From positions 211,511 through 275,510 of the forward strand of contig CAJTZJ010000001.1 in NCBI GenBank assembly GCA_910583925.1: 64,000 nucleotides of DNA, given 5' to 3'. The position numbers and the translations under genes are program-made. How positions within the stretch are numbered: position 1 is the stretch's first letter; every line of letters begins with the position of its first letter. This DNA is from an uncultured Eubacterium sp. (GTDB taxonomy: Bacteria; Bacillota; Clostridia; Oscillospirales; Acutalibacteraceae). This document shows positions 20,448 to 29,285 of this stretch, one piece after another. The notes under the pieces are model-generated. The model did not search any database, was not told the origin of the DNA, and saw only the letters and a program-made list of their open reading frames with translations.

Positions 20448-21563
20448 ATGAATAATAATGGCTTAACAAAAAAAGATTCTCTTGCAATGAAGGGGATAGC
20501 AATTATTATAATGTTGTTTCATCATTTATATTGTGAGGTAAGCAGATTCGATAAATATGAAATTGATTTTTCTCCTTTTTCACAGGATTTTATTGTTGAT
20601 GTAAGTCTTATGATGAAAATATGTGTAAGCATTTTTGCTTTTATAACCGGATACGGCTTGCTGAAATCCATTGCCAAAACACCTTTGGACAGAGGTTCTG
20701 TTTTGAAATGGAATATAACAAGGCTTTTAAAAACAATGTCCGGCTTTTATTTTGTCTATATAATTGTTTTTGTTACAACACAGCTTTTGAGCGGGCTTCC
20801 TATGAAAGCCTATTTCAGTGGTTCAAAGGTAAAGGGTCTGATTTATGTTTTTGCGGATTTTATGGGGTTAAGTCATCTTTTTGATACGCCGTCGCTTATT
20901 GGTACTTGGTGGTATATGAGTGCTGCGTTTATTTTTATATTGCTTGTTCCTATTGTTTATTTCGTTTCAAAAAAAATAAGTTATCTTCCGGTTGTTTTTG
21001 TGATTATTTGTCTTCCGAGACTGCTTAATGTCGGTTATCCGGGCGGAACAAATGCCTATACCTTTATTCTTCCGATGGTATTCGGAATGATATTTGCAGA
21101 TTATAATCTGTTTGAGAAAATAGGCAGCTTAAAGCCAAAAAACAAGGTTGTGGCTTATATAATTGATTTCCTGTTTTTCGGGATTGCGGTTGTGTTTTCC
21201 TATTTTATATTTATTAATTTCAGAGGTGCAAAAATGTGGGAACTTAAATTTGCAGTTGTTCCCGTGTTCTTTATCTGCTTCTGCAGGTATTGTATTATCC
21301 GCATTCCTGTTATAAAAAATATTCTTGAATTTCTTGGCAGGCATTCCTTTACATTATTTTTAACACATAGTTTTATAAGATATACTTATCTGAATGAATT
21401 TATTTATTCCTTCAAAAACTTTATGTTAATATATGTTGTGCTGTTCAGCCTTTCTCTGCTTCTTGCAATTGTTATAGATTTAATAAAGAAGTTTGTTCAG
21501 TATGATAAATTAATAAATAAATTAATTGTAAATATAAACAAAAAAGTCGGTTCTGTTGAATGA
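20448..21563 (+). CDS. Membrane O-acyltransferase (Acyl_transf_3 family)
   Basis: This 371-residue polytopic membrane protein has the acyltransferase-3 signature: an N-terminal DSLAMKGIAI segment with the catalytic-site histidines H25/H26 in LFHHLY, about ten hydrophobic helices, and a late SFTLFLTHSF segment. Family members (OafA, WecH, OatA membrane domain) move acetyl or other acyl groups onto cell-surface carbohydrates. No extracellular SGNH domain is fused. It follows the sortase by 49 bp and ends in a strong terminator, so it is probably the last gene of the surface module. The acceptor molecule cannot be predicted. Confidence 0.85.
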   Translation: MNNNGLTKKDSLAMKGIAIIIMLFHHLYCEVSRFDKYEIDFSPFSQDFIVDVSLMMKICVSIFAFITGYGLLKSIAKTPLDRGSVLKWNITRLLKTMSGFYFVYIIVFVTTQLLSGLPMKAYFSGSKVKGLIYVFADFMGLSHLFDTPSLIGTWWYMSAAFIFILLVPIVYFVSKKISYLPVVFVIICLPRLLNVGYPGGTNAYTFILPMVFGMIFADYNLFEKIGSLKPKNKVVAYIIDFLFFGIAVVFSYFIFINFRGAKMWELKFAVVPVFFICFCRYCIIRIPVIKNILEFLGRHSFTLFLTHSFIRYTYLNEFIYSFKNFMLIYVVLFSLSLLLAIVIDLIKKFVQYDKLINKLIVNINKKVGSVE

Positions 21564-21582
21564 ACCGACTTTTTTGTTTATA
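21533..21582. terminator. Bidirectional terminator, 21-bp stem
   Basis: A perfect 21-bp stem (21533-21553 with 21562-21582, loop 8 nt) has A-tracts and T-tracts on both flanks. It can therefore stop transcription of the acyltransferase gene (plus strand) and of the convergent cation transporter gene (minus strand). The acyltransferase stop codon lies at the loop/stem boundary. Confidence 0.93.
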
Positions 21583-21583
21583 T

Positions 21584-22750
21584 TCATACGAAGCTGTGTT
21601 CAATTGTGATAACCAGATTGATATCGGGGTTCTTTTCCTTGAAAATACTTCGTATTTCCTTTAGTATAACGCTGTTTTCTTTTTTGTATTGATGCGGAAT
21701 AACAAGGTCAAAAATAAAGTTTGTATGTGTTTTTCCCTCAACAACTCTGAAATCATGGAAAGAAAAGTTTTCATCGTATTTTTTTATTATTTCAGCAGTT
21801 ACAGTTTTGTATTCATTGATTTTTTCGTCGTCAACAACAACGGGATCCATATGAATGCAAATCATAATGTTAAGCCTTCTGCTTATCAGCTTTTCAACAT
21901 TGTCTATCATATCGTGAAGCTTAAGAACATCAACATTGCAGGGTACCTCGGCATGGGCAGAAGCAATAATTCTTCCCGGACCGTAGTCATGAACAATTAA
22001 ATCGTGAACGCCTGCGATATCATTTTCGGCAAGCATTATATCTTCAATCTGCTTAACCAGCTCAGGGTCAGGAGCTTTTCCAAGCAGATTGCTTATAATG
22101 TCTTTAACAATTCCTATACCTGCAATAATAACAATAATTGCAACAATAACGCCGATAATACCGTCTGCTCTTTTAAATGGGGTAAATGAAGAAATTAAAA
22201 GTGCCGCAATAGTTGCCGCCGTAGCAATGCAGTCGTTCAGACTGTCCTGCTTAACTGCTTTCATATTAACATTGTTTGTTATTCTGAAAAGTCTGTTATT
22301 GAAAAATGCCATCCAAAGCTTAACTGCTATCGAAGCAAGAAGAACAATAAGTGTTGCGGCACTGAATTTGACATCCTCAGGATGTATGATTTTTTCTATG
22401 CTGCTTTTTCCAAGCTCAAATCCCATTAAAAATATAAAAAAGGATACGATAAGTGCGCTTATATATTCCATTCTTCCGTGTCCGAACGGATGATCCTCGT
22501 CAACGGGCTTTCCTGCCATTTTTGCCCCGAATATTGTAACAACATTTGAGCTGGCATCCGAAAGGTTGTTCACTGCATCTGCCGTTATGGAAACTGAATT
22601 AGACAGAGCACCCACGATGAATTTGAATATGCAGAGTATAAGGTTGCAGAAAATCCCGGTTCCGCCCGATAAGGTTCCGTATTTTTCTCTTGTTTTTAAA
22701 TCTTTAACATCGCCGTCTTTGATAAAAAGCTTTATAATAAGGTTACTCAT
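21584..22750 (-). CDS. Cation diffusion facilitator (CDF) family metal efflux transporter
   Basis: This 388-residue proton/metal antiporter of the cytoplasmic membrane exports divalent cations such as Zn, Mn or Fe. It has six hydrophobic helices, the metal-site motif ADAVNNLSD (57-65) in helix 2, the conserved DHPFGHGR motif (86-93) and a soluble C-terminal dimerisation domain with HAEVP and HDFR stretches. The two Asp residues in the first motif (D58, D65) suit a Mn/Fe/Zn-type site, but specificity cannot be fixed. A GGAGG site precedes the ATG on the minus strand. It is probably a single-gene unit. Confidence 0.92.
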   Translation of the reverse strand: MSNLIIKLFIKDGDVKDLKTREKYGTLSGGTGIFCNLILCIFKFIVGALSNSVSITADAVNNLSDASSNVVTIFGAKMAGKPVDEDHPFGHGRMEYISALIVSFFIFLMGFELGKSSIEKIIHPEDVKFSAATLIVLLASIAVKLWMAFFNNRLFRITNNVNMKAVKQDSLNDCIATAATIAALLISSFTPFKRADGIIGVIVAIIVIIAGIGIVKDIISNLLGKAPDPELVKQIEDIMLAENDIAGVHDLIVHDYGPGRIIASAHAEVPCNVDVLKLHDMIDNVEKLISRRLNIMICIHMDPVVVDDEKINEYKTVTAEIIKKYDENFSFHDFRVVEGKTHTNFIFDLVIPHQYKKENSVILKEIRSIFKEKNPDINLVITIEHSFV

Positions 22751-22855
22751 AATCGCTCCTCCGTTATAATATTAAAATATAATATCATATTATTCTGAAT
22801 AACTCAATTATAGTTTTTTAATTATATTCAGTTACGGCGGAATGAAAGGATGTTA

Positions 22856-23326
22856 TTATTCGTTTTCTTTTTGACGCCGTTCTGATAATACTTTATTCAT
22901 TCTTTTTACATTGTGTTTTGCTTTAATGTATTGTGCAACCCATATTGCAGCAAAAATTAAGGCAAACATTCCGAAATAGCTTATCATTCCTTTAATACTA
23001 TGCTCCATCCAATATGTGATATAAGCAATCGGCATCATAATTACCGAAGTAATTAAAAAATAAATTCCTGTCTGTTTTACAATTCCCCATTTTTCAATTT
23101 CCCAGATGATTGAGCATGCTCCGAAGCCGGAACCCAATATTCCGCATAAAAATGCCTGAAGTAAAACAGCTTTTATTTCGCTTCCCGTTATTCCAATCAG
23201 TTCAGGCACACATGGGGAATAATAGCCCTTTCCCCAAATCAGAGAAAGAATTATAGTGATTAAGTATCCGATTGACAGCCCGATAAAAAAGCCCGATAAA
23301 ATGCGAAAAAAGATTTTCTTTTTCAT
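22856..23326 (-). CDS. DUF3021 family membrane protein
   Basis: This 156-residue protein has four predicted membrane helices and a basic C-terminal tail. Its size, hydrophobicity pattern and position directly after a stand-alone LytTR-domain gene match the DUF3021 proteins that pair with LytTR regulators across Firmicutes and are thought to inhibit or sense for them. Only 10 bp separate it from the regulator gene on the same strand, so the two form one operon. The biochemical function of the family is unknown. Confidence 0.82.
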   Translation of the reverse strand: MKKKIFFRILSGFFIGLSIGYLITIILSLIWGKGYYSPCVPELIGITGSEIKAVLLQAFLCGILGSGFGACSIIWEIEKWGIVKQTGIYFLITSVIMMPIAYITYWMEHSIKGMISYFGMFALIFAAIWVAQYIKAKHNVKRMNKVLSERRQKENE

Positions 23327-23336
23327 ATTTATAACC

Positions 23337-23777
23337 TCACATTCCTAATATTTTCTTGATTTTTTTTACATATCGTCTTGATACATATGTTGTTGTACCA
23401 TTCATCAGCTCTACATAAATTGTACCTGCAAAATTCAAATCAAAGCTTTTAACCTTTTTCAGATTGATGATTTCCGAATTGGAAATACGAACAAATTGAT
23501 CGGAATTCAGTTTTTCCTCGGCTTCGTAGAGTCTGATTCTTAAAATATATTCTCCGTTGTCCGTAACTGCCGATACTTTGCCGTTGGAGGCATATATATT
23601 AAACAGATCGGCAGGGTCTATAATTGTGATTTTTCCGTCCTTTATTCCGGTAATATGCCGTGAATTGTTGTCAGACAGCTTATGCATAATGCTGTTTACT
23701 TCTTCTGTCATTGCAGCAGTTAATATAACTACTTTCGGCTCAGTATATGAGTCATTGATTTTTATTTCAATCTGCAT
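23337..23777 (-). CDS. Stand-alone LytTR-family DNA-binding transcription regulator
   Basis: This 146-residue protein has a short N-terminal segment and a C-terminal LytTR domain with the typical FVRISNSEIINLKKV and SRRYVKKIKKIL stretches. LytTR domains bind direct repeats through a beta-fold. The ATG at 23777 is chosen because it has an AAGGAG site 7 nt upstream. Longer in-frame starts at 23804 and 23831 fall inside the promoter and ribosome binding site. With the DUF3021 membrane partner it forms a typical membrane-controlled regulator pair, probably regulating its own operon. Its other targets are unknown. Confidence 0.9.
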   Translation of the reverse strand: MQIEIKINDSYTEPKVVILTAAMTEEVNSIMHKLSDNNSRHITGIKDGKITIIDPADLFNIYASNGKVSAVTDNGEYILRIRLYEAEEKLNSDQFVRISNSEIINLKKVKSFDLNFAGTIYVELMNGTTTYVSRRYVKKIKKILGM

Positions 23778-23802
23778 GTTTTTTCTCCTTCCCTTGTTTG
23801 TC

Positions 23803-23831
23803 ATTATATGAAAATCTTTGGTTTCTTTCAA
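23803..23831 (-). promoter_or_regulatory. Sigma-A promoter of the LytTR/DUF3021 operon
   Basis: On the minus strand there is a TTGAAA -35 (23826-23831), a 17-bp spacer and a TATAAT -10 (23803-23808). The expected start of transcription is near 23796, leaving a leader of about 20 nt before the ATG at 23777. This supports the short form of the regulator. Confidence 0.85.
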
Positions 23832-23961
23832 TAGATTTTCAACAGTCGGTTGATTATGGAGTATAAGTGGTTACAATAAATCAAATAATGTAACGCATAA
23901 GCTTCTTGCGTGAAAACAGCAGGTATATATAGTTTGTTAATTAAATATTTATATAATATTG

Positions 23962-23990
23962 TTGAATAAAGATTTTTCTTATGATATAAT
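23962..23990 (+). promoter_or_regulatory. Sigma-A promoter of ruvC-ruvA-ruvB
   Basis: TTGAAT (23962-23967), a 17-bp spacer and an extended TGA-TATAAT -10 (23982-23990) lie 32 bp before the ruvC ATG. I see no LexA/DinR-type GAAC-N4-GTTC box over it, so SOS control is not evident. Confidence 0.85.
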
Positions 23991-24022
23991 TTATGCAAAT
24001 TAAAATGGAGTAGTATATATTA

Positions 24023-24526
24023 ATGATAATTCTTGGCATAGATCCGGGTTATGCTATTATAGGCTGGGGTGTTCTTGAGCATAAAGCAAATAAATTCCGT
24101 GTTATAGATTATGGTGCTGTCACTACTGAAGCGCATACGCCGTTTCCCTTAAGACTTCAGACAATTTATACGGAAATGAATATGATTTTTGATAAATACC
24201 ATCCCGAGGTTATGAGCATGGAAAAGCTGTTTTATAATAATAATGCCAAAACAGTTATTGATGTAGCACAGGCAAGGGGCGTTATAACGCTTTCGGCTCA
24301 GATGCACAATGCGGAAATTTTTGAATATACACCGCTTCAGGTTAAGCAGTCAGTTACAGGCTACGGCAGAGCCGTTAAAAAGCAGGTTCAGGAAATGACA
24401 AGGCTTATTCTGAATCTTGAAAAAATACCAAAGCCTGATGATACGGCAGATGCCCTTGCAATGGCAATATGCCATGGTCATGCAAGCGGAAGCCTTCTTG
24501 GTGCTTATGGAAAATTCTTAAAATAA
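24023..24526 (+). CDS. ruvC: Holliday junction resolvase RuvC
   Basis: This 167-residue endonuclease cuts four-way DNA junctions during recombination repair and works with RuvAB. It has the RNase H-like fold with acidic catalytic residues at D7 (GIDPG), E67 (MEKLFY) and D140/D143 (PDDTADALA). The length is normal for the family. ruvA starts 17 bp downstream and ruvB follows, giving the standard ruvCAB operon seen in many Clostridia. Confidence 0.97.
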   Translation: MIILGIDPGYAIIGWGVLEHKANKFRVIDYGAVTTEAHTPFPLRLQTIYTEMNMIFDKYHPEVMSMEKLFYNNNAKTVIDVAQARGVITLSAQMHNAEIFEYTPLQVKQSVTGYGRAVKKQVQEMTRLILNLEKIPKPDDTADALAMAICHGHASGSLLGAYGKFLK

Positions 24527-24543
24527 TTATCGAGGTAATTATT

Positions 24544-25149
24544 ATGATTTATAATGTTAAAGGTACATTAACTTATATTGATGCTCAGTTTGTTGTTGTT
24601 GAATGCGGCGGAGTCGGCTTTAAATGCTTTACAACGCTGAACACATCAAAATCAGTCGGCAAAATCGGCAGTGAGGTTAATCTCTATACGCATCTTTCCG
24701 TAAGAGAGGATGCAATGGATTTGTTTGGCTTTTCAACTGTTACGGAGCTTGATGCGTTCAAAATGCTGATAACGGTTTCGGGCGTCGGGCCGAAGGCAGC
24801 CGTTGCTGTTTTGTCTGAGTTTACGCCTGACAGGCTTGCGCTTGCCATTGCTTCAAGTGATACAAAATCTATTATTAAAGCCAATGGTATCGGAAGGAAA
24901 ACGGCTGAGCGTATTGTTCTTGAGTTAAAGGATAAAATGGCAAATGTTGCTTCGGGGGATATTTTTTCTGCGGTTGCTTCTGCAGGCTCCATTGTTGAGG
25001 AAAGTGCTTCGGCAGAGGCTGTAGCTGCTCTTGTTGCTCTTGGATTCAGCCAAAGTGATGCTGCCGTTGCGGTAGGTCAGATGGATAAATCACTTTCAGC
25101 TGATGAAATGATAAGGCTTGGTTTAAGGCAGCTTTCAAGTAATCTTTAA
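24544..25149 (+). CDS. ruvA: Holliday junction branch migration protein RuvA
   Basis: This 201-residue protein tetramerises on Holliday junctions and loads the RuvB motor. Domain I (1-62) has the OB fold, domain II has two helix-hairpin-helix motifs (VSGVGPKAA and ANGIGRKTA), and domain III (about 150-201) binds RuvB. The ATG at 24544 is chosen because of the GAGG site 8 nt upstream and because it gives the canonical MIYNVKG start. A longer in-frame start at 24469 would run back into ruvC. Confidence 0.97.
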   Translation: MIYNVKGTLTYIDAQFVVVECGGVGFKCFTTLNTSKSVGKIGSEVNLYTHLSVREDAMDLFGFSTVTELDAFKMLITVSGVGPKAAVAVLSEFTPDRLALAIASSDTKSIIKANGIGRKTAERIVLELKDKMANVASGDIFSAVASAGSIVEESASAEAVAALVALGFSQSDAAVAVGQMDKSLSADEMIRLGLRQLSSNL

Positions 25150-25168
25150 TTGATTTTTAGGAGTAACT

Positions 25169-26197
25169 ATGAACGAAATGGATTTTGAAAACAGAATAGT
25201 TTCAACCGAGTTTTCCGAGGCGGATACCGATATTGAAAACAGTCTCAGACCAAAGGAATTAACTGATTATATCGGTCAGGAAAAGGCAAAGGAAAATCTT
25301 TCTGTTTATATTCAGGCAGCCCGCGGAAGAGGGGAAGCCCTTGACCATGTTTTGCTGTATGGACCTCCGGGTCTTGGTAAAACAACTCTTGCAGGAATAA
25401 TTGCCAATGAAATGGGCGTTAATATCAGAATAACAAGCGGACCTGCCATTGAAAAGCAAGGTGATTTAGCGGCTCTTTTAACGAATCTTCAGGAGGGTGA
25501 TGTTCTTTTTATAGATGAAATTCATCGTCTTAATCGAAGTGTAGAAGAGGTTTTGTATCCGGCAATGGAGGACAGAGCCCTTGATATAATTATCGGAAAG
25601 GGTCCGTCTGCGAGATCGATAAGGCTTGATTTGCCTAACTTTACGCTTGTCGGTGCAACAACCCGTGCCGGTCAGCTTTCTGCTCCTCTTCGTGACAGAT
25701 TCGGTGTTATTTTAAGATTAGAGTTGTATACAAACAACGAGCTTGCATCTATTGTTAAAAGAAGTGCAGGCATTCTTGGAATTAATATTGATGAAAGAGG
25801 CGCCTATCAGATTGCTTCCCGTTCAAGAGGAACACCCCGTATTGCAAACAGGCTTCTGAAAAGAAGCCGTGATTTTGCTGAAGTAAAATATGACGGTGTT
25901 ATAACTGAAGAAGCTTCGTCAGATGCTTTGAACAGAATGGAAATTGATGAGCTGGGGCTTGATTCAATAGACCGCAGGTTGCTTACAACTATGATTAAAA
26001 ATTATAACGGCGGTCCTGTAGGTCTTGAAACCATTGCTGCTGCAATCGGAGAAGAGGCAGTAACCATAGAGGATGTTTATGAACCTTATCTTATGCAGAT
26101 CGGATTTTTAAGCAGAACCCCAAGAGGAAGATGTGTAACACCTGCAGGCTATAAGCATCTTGGTATAGAGCAGGATGGTCAGCAGTCACTTTTATAA
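25169..26197 (+). CDS. ruvB: Holliday junction branch migration ATPase RuvB
   Basis: This 342-residue AAA+ hexameric motor drives branch migration on RuvA-bound junctions. The Walker A motif is GPPGLGKT (65-72), Walker B is VLFIDEIH (112-119) and the sensor-1 region is GATTRAG. The C-terminal winged helix binds DNA and ends in a typical FLSRTPRGR segment. Length and motifs are complete. It follows ruvA by 19 bp. Confidence 0.98.
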   Translation: MNEMDFENRIVSTEFSEADTDIENSLRPKELTDYIGQEKAKENLSVYIQAARGRGEALDHVLLYGPPGLGKTTLAGIIANEMGVNIRITSGPAIEKQGDLAALLTNLQEGDVLFIDEIHRLNRSVEEVLYPAMEDRALDIIIGKGPSARSIRLDLPNFTLVGATTRAGQLSAPLRDRFGVILRLELYTNNELASIVKRSAGILGINIDERGAYQIASRSRGTPRIANRLLKRSRDFAEVKYDGVITEEASSDALNRMEIDELGLDSIDRRLLTTMIKNYNGGPVGLETIAAAIGEEAVTIEDVYEPYLMQIGFLSRTPRGRCVTPAGYKHLGIEQDGQQSLL

Positions 26198-26218
26198 GTT
26201 TGTTTGGAGGCTTTATCT

Positions 26219-27574
26219 GTGGGAAGATTATTTGGAACAGATGGTGTAAGAGGAATTGCAAATAAGGATTTAACGAATGAGCTTGCTATGAAAATAGGAA
26301 TGGCAGCTGCAGAAATCCTTATGAAAAACAAAGATGAAGACAATAAGCCAAAGGTTATGATTGGTAAGGACACCAGAGCCTCGGGCGATATGCTTGAAGC
26401 TGCTTTGACATCAGGCTTCTGTGCTGTCGGTGTGGATGTTGTTTCAGTTGGCATTGTGCCTACTCCTGCGATTGCTTATCTTGTCGGAAAGTATAATTGT
26501 GATGCAGGCGTTATGATTTCGGCATCTCATAATCCCTGTGAGTATAATGGGATTAAAATTTTTCAGGGAAACGGCTATAAACTTCCTGATGAAACCGAAG
26601 AAGAAATTGAAGCTATTGTTCTTGATAATGCGGAGGAAACCGAACTTAAAATTGGCGGCGAGGTAGGAAACAGGGTGTACTGTAAAACCGCTGTTGAGGA
26701 TTATATTCAGCATGTTGTTGCTGTTTCTGATGTAAGATTTGACGGATTGAATATTGCTCTTGATACAGCAAACGGTTCGGCATCCGTTTGTGCAAAGGAA
26801 ATTTTCACACGCCTTGGTGCGAAGTGTCATATGCTTTCAGATACACCTGATGGTGTTAATATAAATAAAAACTGCGGTTCAACCCATCCCGAAGAACTTA
26901 TGAAGTTTGTTAAGGCAAATAAGCTTGATCTTGGGCTTGCGTTTGACGGCGATGCAGACAGAATGCTTGCTGTTGATGAAAACGGCTACCTTATTGACGG
27001 CGATATGATTATTGCAATCTGCTCTATGCAGATGAAGCAGGAGGGAAAGCTGAATAAGGATACGGCAGTTGTAACTGTTATGAGCAATATGGGCTTTTTC
27101 AAGTTCTGTGAGGAAAACGGAATTCACTGTGCAAAAACTGCTGTCGGCGACAGATATGTTCTTGAGCGTATGCTGAAAAAAGGCTATAATATCGGCGGTG
27201 AGCAGAGCGGTCATGTTATATTCCTTGATTATGCAACAACAGGGGACGGCGAGCTTTCGGGTGTTAAGCTGATTGAAACAATTGTTAAAAGCGGAACAAC
27301 GCTTGGGAATCTTGCAAAGGTAATGTCTGTTTATCCGCAGGTGCTTATCAATGTTGGGGTTACACCCGAGGGTAAGCAGAAATATAATAACGATGAATAT
27401 ATTATTTCAGCCGTACAGGAGGCGGAAATGGAGCTGCATGGTGACGGAAGGGTGCTTGTTCGTGTATCGGGTACAGAACCGCTTGTTCGTGTAATGCTTG
27501 AGGGCAAAGACCTTGAAAAAATAACAAAGCTCGGCAATGATATTGCCGATGTGGTTAAAGAAAGACTTAGCTGA
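26219..27574 (+). CDS. glmM: Phosphoglucosamine mutase GlmM
   Basis: This 451-residue cytoplasmic enzyme converts glucosamine-6-phosphate to glucosamine-1-phosphate for peptidoglycan precursor synthesis. The active-site phosphoserine is S103 in SASHNP, the metal loop is DGDADR and the phosphate-binding loop is RVSGTEPLVR. The GTG at 26219 is the start: it has a GGAGG site 8 nt upstream and gives the canonical MGRLFGTDGVRG start. A TTG five codons earlier lies inside that ribosome binding site. It is the first of six genes joined by 1-4 nt overlaps, ending with truA. Confidence 0.97.
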   Translation: MGRLFGTDGVRGIANKDLTNELAMKIGMAAAEILMKNKDEDNKPKVMIGKDTRASGDMLEAALTSGFCAVGVDVVSVGIVPTPAIAYLVGKYNCDAGVMISASHNPCEYNGIKIFQGNGYKLPDETEEEIEAIVLDNAEETELKIGGEVGNRVYCKTAVEDYIQHVVAVSDVRFDGLNIALDTANGSASVCAKEIFTRLGAKCHMLSDTPDGVNINKNCGSTHPEELMKFVKANKLDLGLAFDGDADRMLAVDENGYLIDGDMIIAICSMQMKQEGKLNKDTAVVTVMSNMGFFKFCEENGIHCAKTAVGDRYVLERMLKKGYNIGGEQSGHVIFLDYATTGDGELSGVKLIETIVKSGTTLGNLAKVMSVYPQVLINVGVTPEGKQKYNNDEYIISAVQEAEMELHGDGRVLVRVSGTEPLVRVMLEGKDLEKITKLGNDIADVVKERLS

Positions 27575-28440
27575 TGAGATATACAAAAGAATGGAATGAT
27601 TATGAGCTTATTGACTGCTCAAACGGTGAAAAGCTGGAACGCTGGGGAAATCAGGTGCTGATAAGACCGGATCCGCAGGTTATCTGGAAAAGTGAAAGAA
27701 AGAACAGATTATGGTATCAGGCGGATGCCCGATATGAACGCTCTAAAACAGGCGGCGGTCAGTGGAATATTTATAAAAAAATGCCTGCTTTCTGGCAGGT
27801 CAGATATAAAGATTTAACCTTTAATATTAAAACAATGGGCTTTAAGCACACGGGGCTTTTTCCGGAGCAGGCCGTTAACTGGGATTTAACCCGAGAGGTC
27901 ATAAGAAACAGCGGAAGAAATGATGTTAAGGTGCTTAATCTTTTTGCTTATACAGGCGGCGCAACCGTAGCCTGTCTAAAAGAGGGGGCTTCTGTTGTTC
28001 ATGTTGATGCTTCAAAGGGAATGACACTTTGGGCAAAGGAAAATGTTGAGGCTTCGGGGCTTTCGGACAGACCATGCAGATGGATTGTTGATGATTGCAT
28101 TAAATTTGTACAGCGTGAAATCAGAAGAGGCAATAAATACGATATTATTATTCTTGATCCTCCGTCCTACGGCAGAGGACCTAAGGGCGAAATATGGCAT
28201 TTGGAGGACAGTCTTTATGATTTTGTCGGGCTGGTTAAGCAAGTTCTTTCCGATACGCCTCTTATGGTACTTTTAAATTCATATACAACGGGGCTTTCGG
28301 CATCCGTTATGAAATATATTCTTGATGATATTATAGTTAAAGAAAAGGGCGGCAGTGTTGATGCCGATGAGATAGGGCTTCCTGTTTCATCAAATGGCGG
28401 GGTTCTTCCCTGCGGTGCATCGGCAGTCTGGATGAAATAA
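27574..28440 (+). CDS. Class I SAM-dependent methyltransferase, RlmI/RlmK-like
   Basis: This 288-residue enzyme has an N-terminal half typical of the large-subunit rRNA cytosine/guanine methyltransferase group (H-x-G-L-F-P-E-Q segment). The SAM-binding motif I is NLFAYTGGATVA, and the DPPSYGRGPKG motif is of the kind seen in RlmI/RlmK and YccW proteins. No PUA domain is fused. The start ATG overlaps the glmM stop (TGATG), so translation is coupled. The rRNA substrate is likely but the target base is unknown. Confidence 0.85.
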   Translation: MRYTKEWNDYELIDCSNGEKLERWGNQVLIRPDPQVIWKSERKNRLWYQADARYERSKTGGGQWNIYKKMPAFWQVRYKDLTFNIKTMGFKHTGLFPEQAVNWDLTREVIRNSGRNDVKVLNLFAYTGGATVACLKEGASVVHVDASKGMTLWAKENVEASGLSDRPCRWIVDDCIKFVQREIRRGNKYDIIILDPPSYGRGPKGEIWHLEDSLYDFVGLVKQVLSDTPLMVLLNSYTTGLSASVMKYILDDIIVKEKGGSVDADEIGLPVSSNGGVLPCGASAVWMK

Positions 28441-29285
28441 TGAAATTAATCGAATTTGATAATGTCAGTTTTTCTTATTCAATTGATGAAGAGGAAAACA
28501 CAGCATCTAAAATAGAGGTACTGAAAAATTTAAGCTTTGATATTGAAAAGGGCAGCTTTGTTGCTGTTCTCGGTCATAACGGCTCCGGAAAATCAACGAT
28601 TGCGAAGCTTATAAATGGTATTCTTGTTCCTCAGAGAGGAACGGTTACTGTGAATGGCATAACAACTGAAAACGAAAATGATGTGTTTGAAATCCGTAAA
28701 AATGTGGGGATGGTTTTTCAAAATCCCGATAATCAGATTGTGGCTTCCATTGTTGAAGAGGATGTTGCTTTCGGTGTTGAGAATCTTGGCATACCATCAG
28801 CAGAAATCAGAGCAAGAGTTGATGAAGCACTTAAAACCGTTGGTATGTATGAATTTCGTGAAAAAGCGCCTCATAAGCTGTCCGGCGGACAGAAGCAGCG
28901 TGTTGCGGTTGCAGGAATTATTGCAATGAAACCGCAGTGTATTGTTCTTGATGAGCCAACTGCGATGCTTGATCCAAGCGGACGAAAAGAGGTTATTGAA
29001 ACAGTTAAAAAGCTGAATAGGGAAGAAAATATAACGATTGTTCTTATAACGCATTATATGGATGAAGCTGTAGAGGCGGATAGGGTTATCGTTGTGGACA
29101 GCGGTGAAATCAAAATGGATGATACCCCTGAAAATGTTTTTGCAAGAGTTGATGAAGTAAAAGCACTTGGACTTGATGTTCCGCAGTCGACCGAGCTTAT
29201 TTACAGATTAGGTTTAGAAACGGATAATACTATTTTAAATGCTGATGCTTGTGTTGAATTTATCAAACGCTCTTTGGAGGATTAA
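28440..29285 (+). CDS. ecfA1: ECF transporter ATPase EcfA1
   Basis: This 281-residue ABC ATPase is one half of the A1/A2 heterodimer that powers energy-coupling-factor vitamin and metal importers. Walker A is GHNGSGKST (45-53), the Q-loop follows in MVFQNPDNQ, the signature is LSGGQKQR (147-154) and Walker B is CIVLDEP (167-173). The FQNPDNQ form distinguishes A1 from A2. Start and stop overlap the neighbours by 1 nt. No substrate-binding S component is encoded in this window, so it is a shared group II module. Confidence 0.95.
   Translation: MKLIEFDNVSFSYSIDEEENTASKIEVLKNLSFDIEKGSFVAVLGHNGSGKSTIAKLINGILVPQRGTVTVNGITTENENDVFEIRKNVGMVFQNPDNQIVASIVEEDVAFGVENLGIPSAEIRARVDEALKTVGMYEFREKAPHKLSGGQKQRVAVAGIIAMKPQCIVLDEPTAMLDPSGRKEVIETVKKLNREENITIVLITHYMDEAVEADRVIVVDSGEIKMDDTPENVFARVDEVKALGLDVPQSTELIYRLGLETDNTILNADACVEFIKRSLED

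Noticed and set aside
22751..22855. Metal-sensing riboswitch upstream of the CDF gene
   Set aside because: The gap is about 100 bp of AT-rich sequence with one weak imperfect hairpin and no recognisable conserved core.
23804..23831. Longer LytTR protein starting at 23831 or 23804
   Set aside because: These codons lie within the -35/-10 promoter and ribosome binding site for the ATG at 23777.
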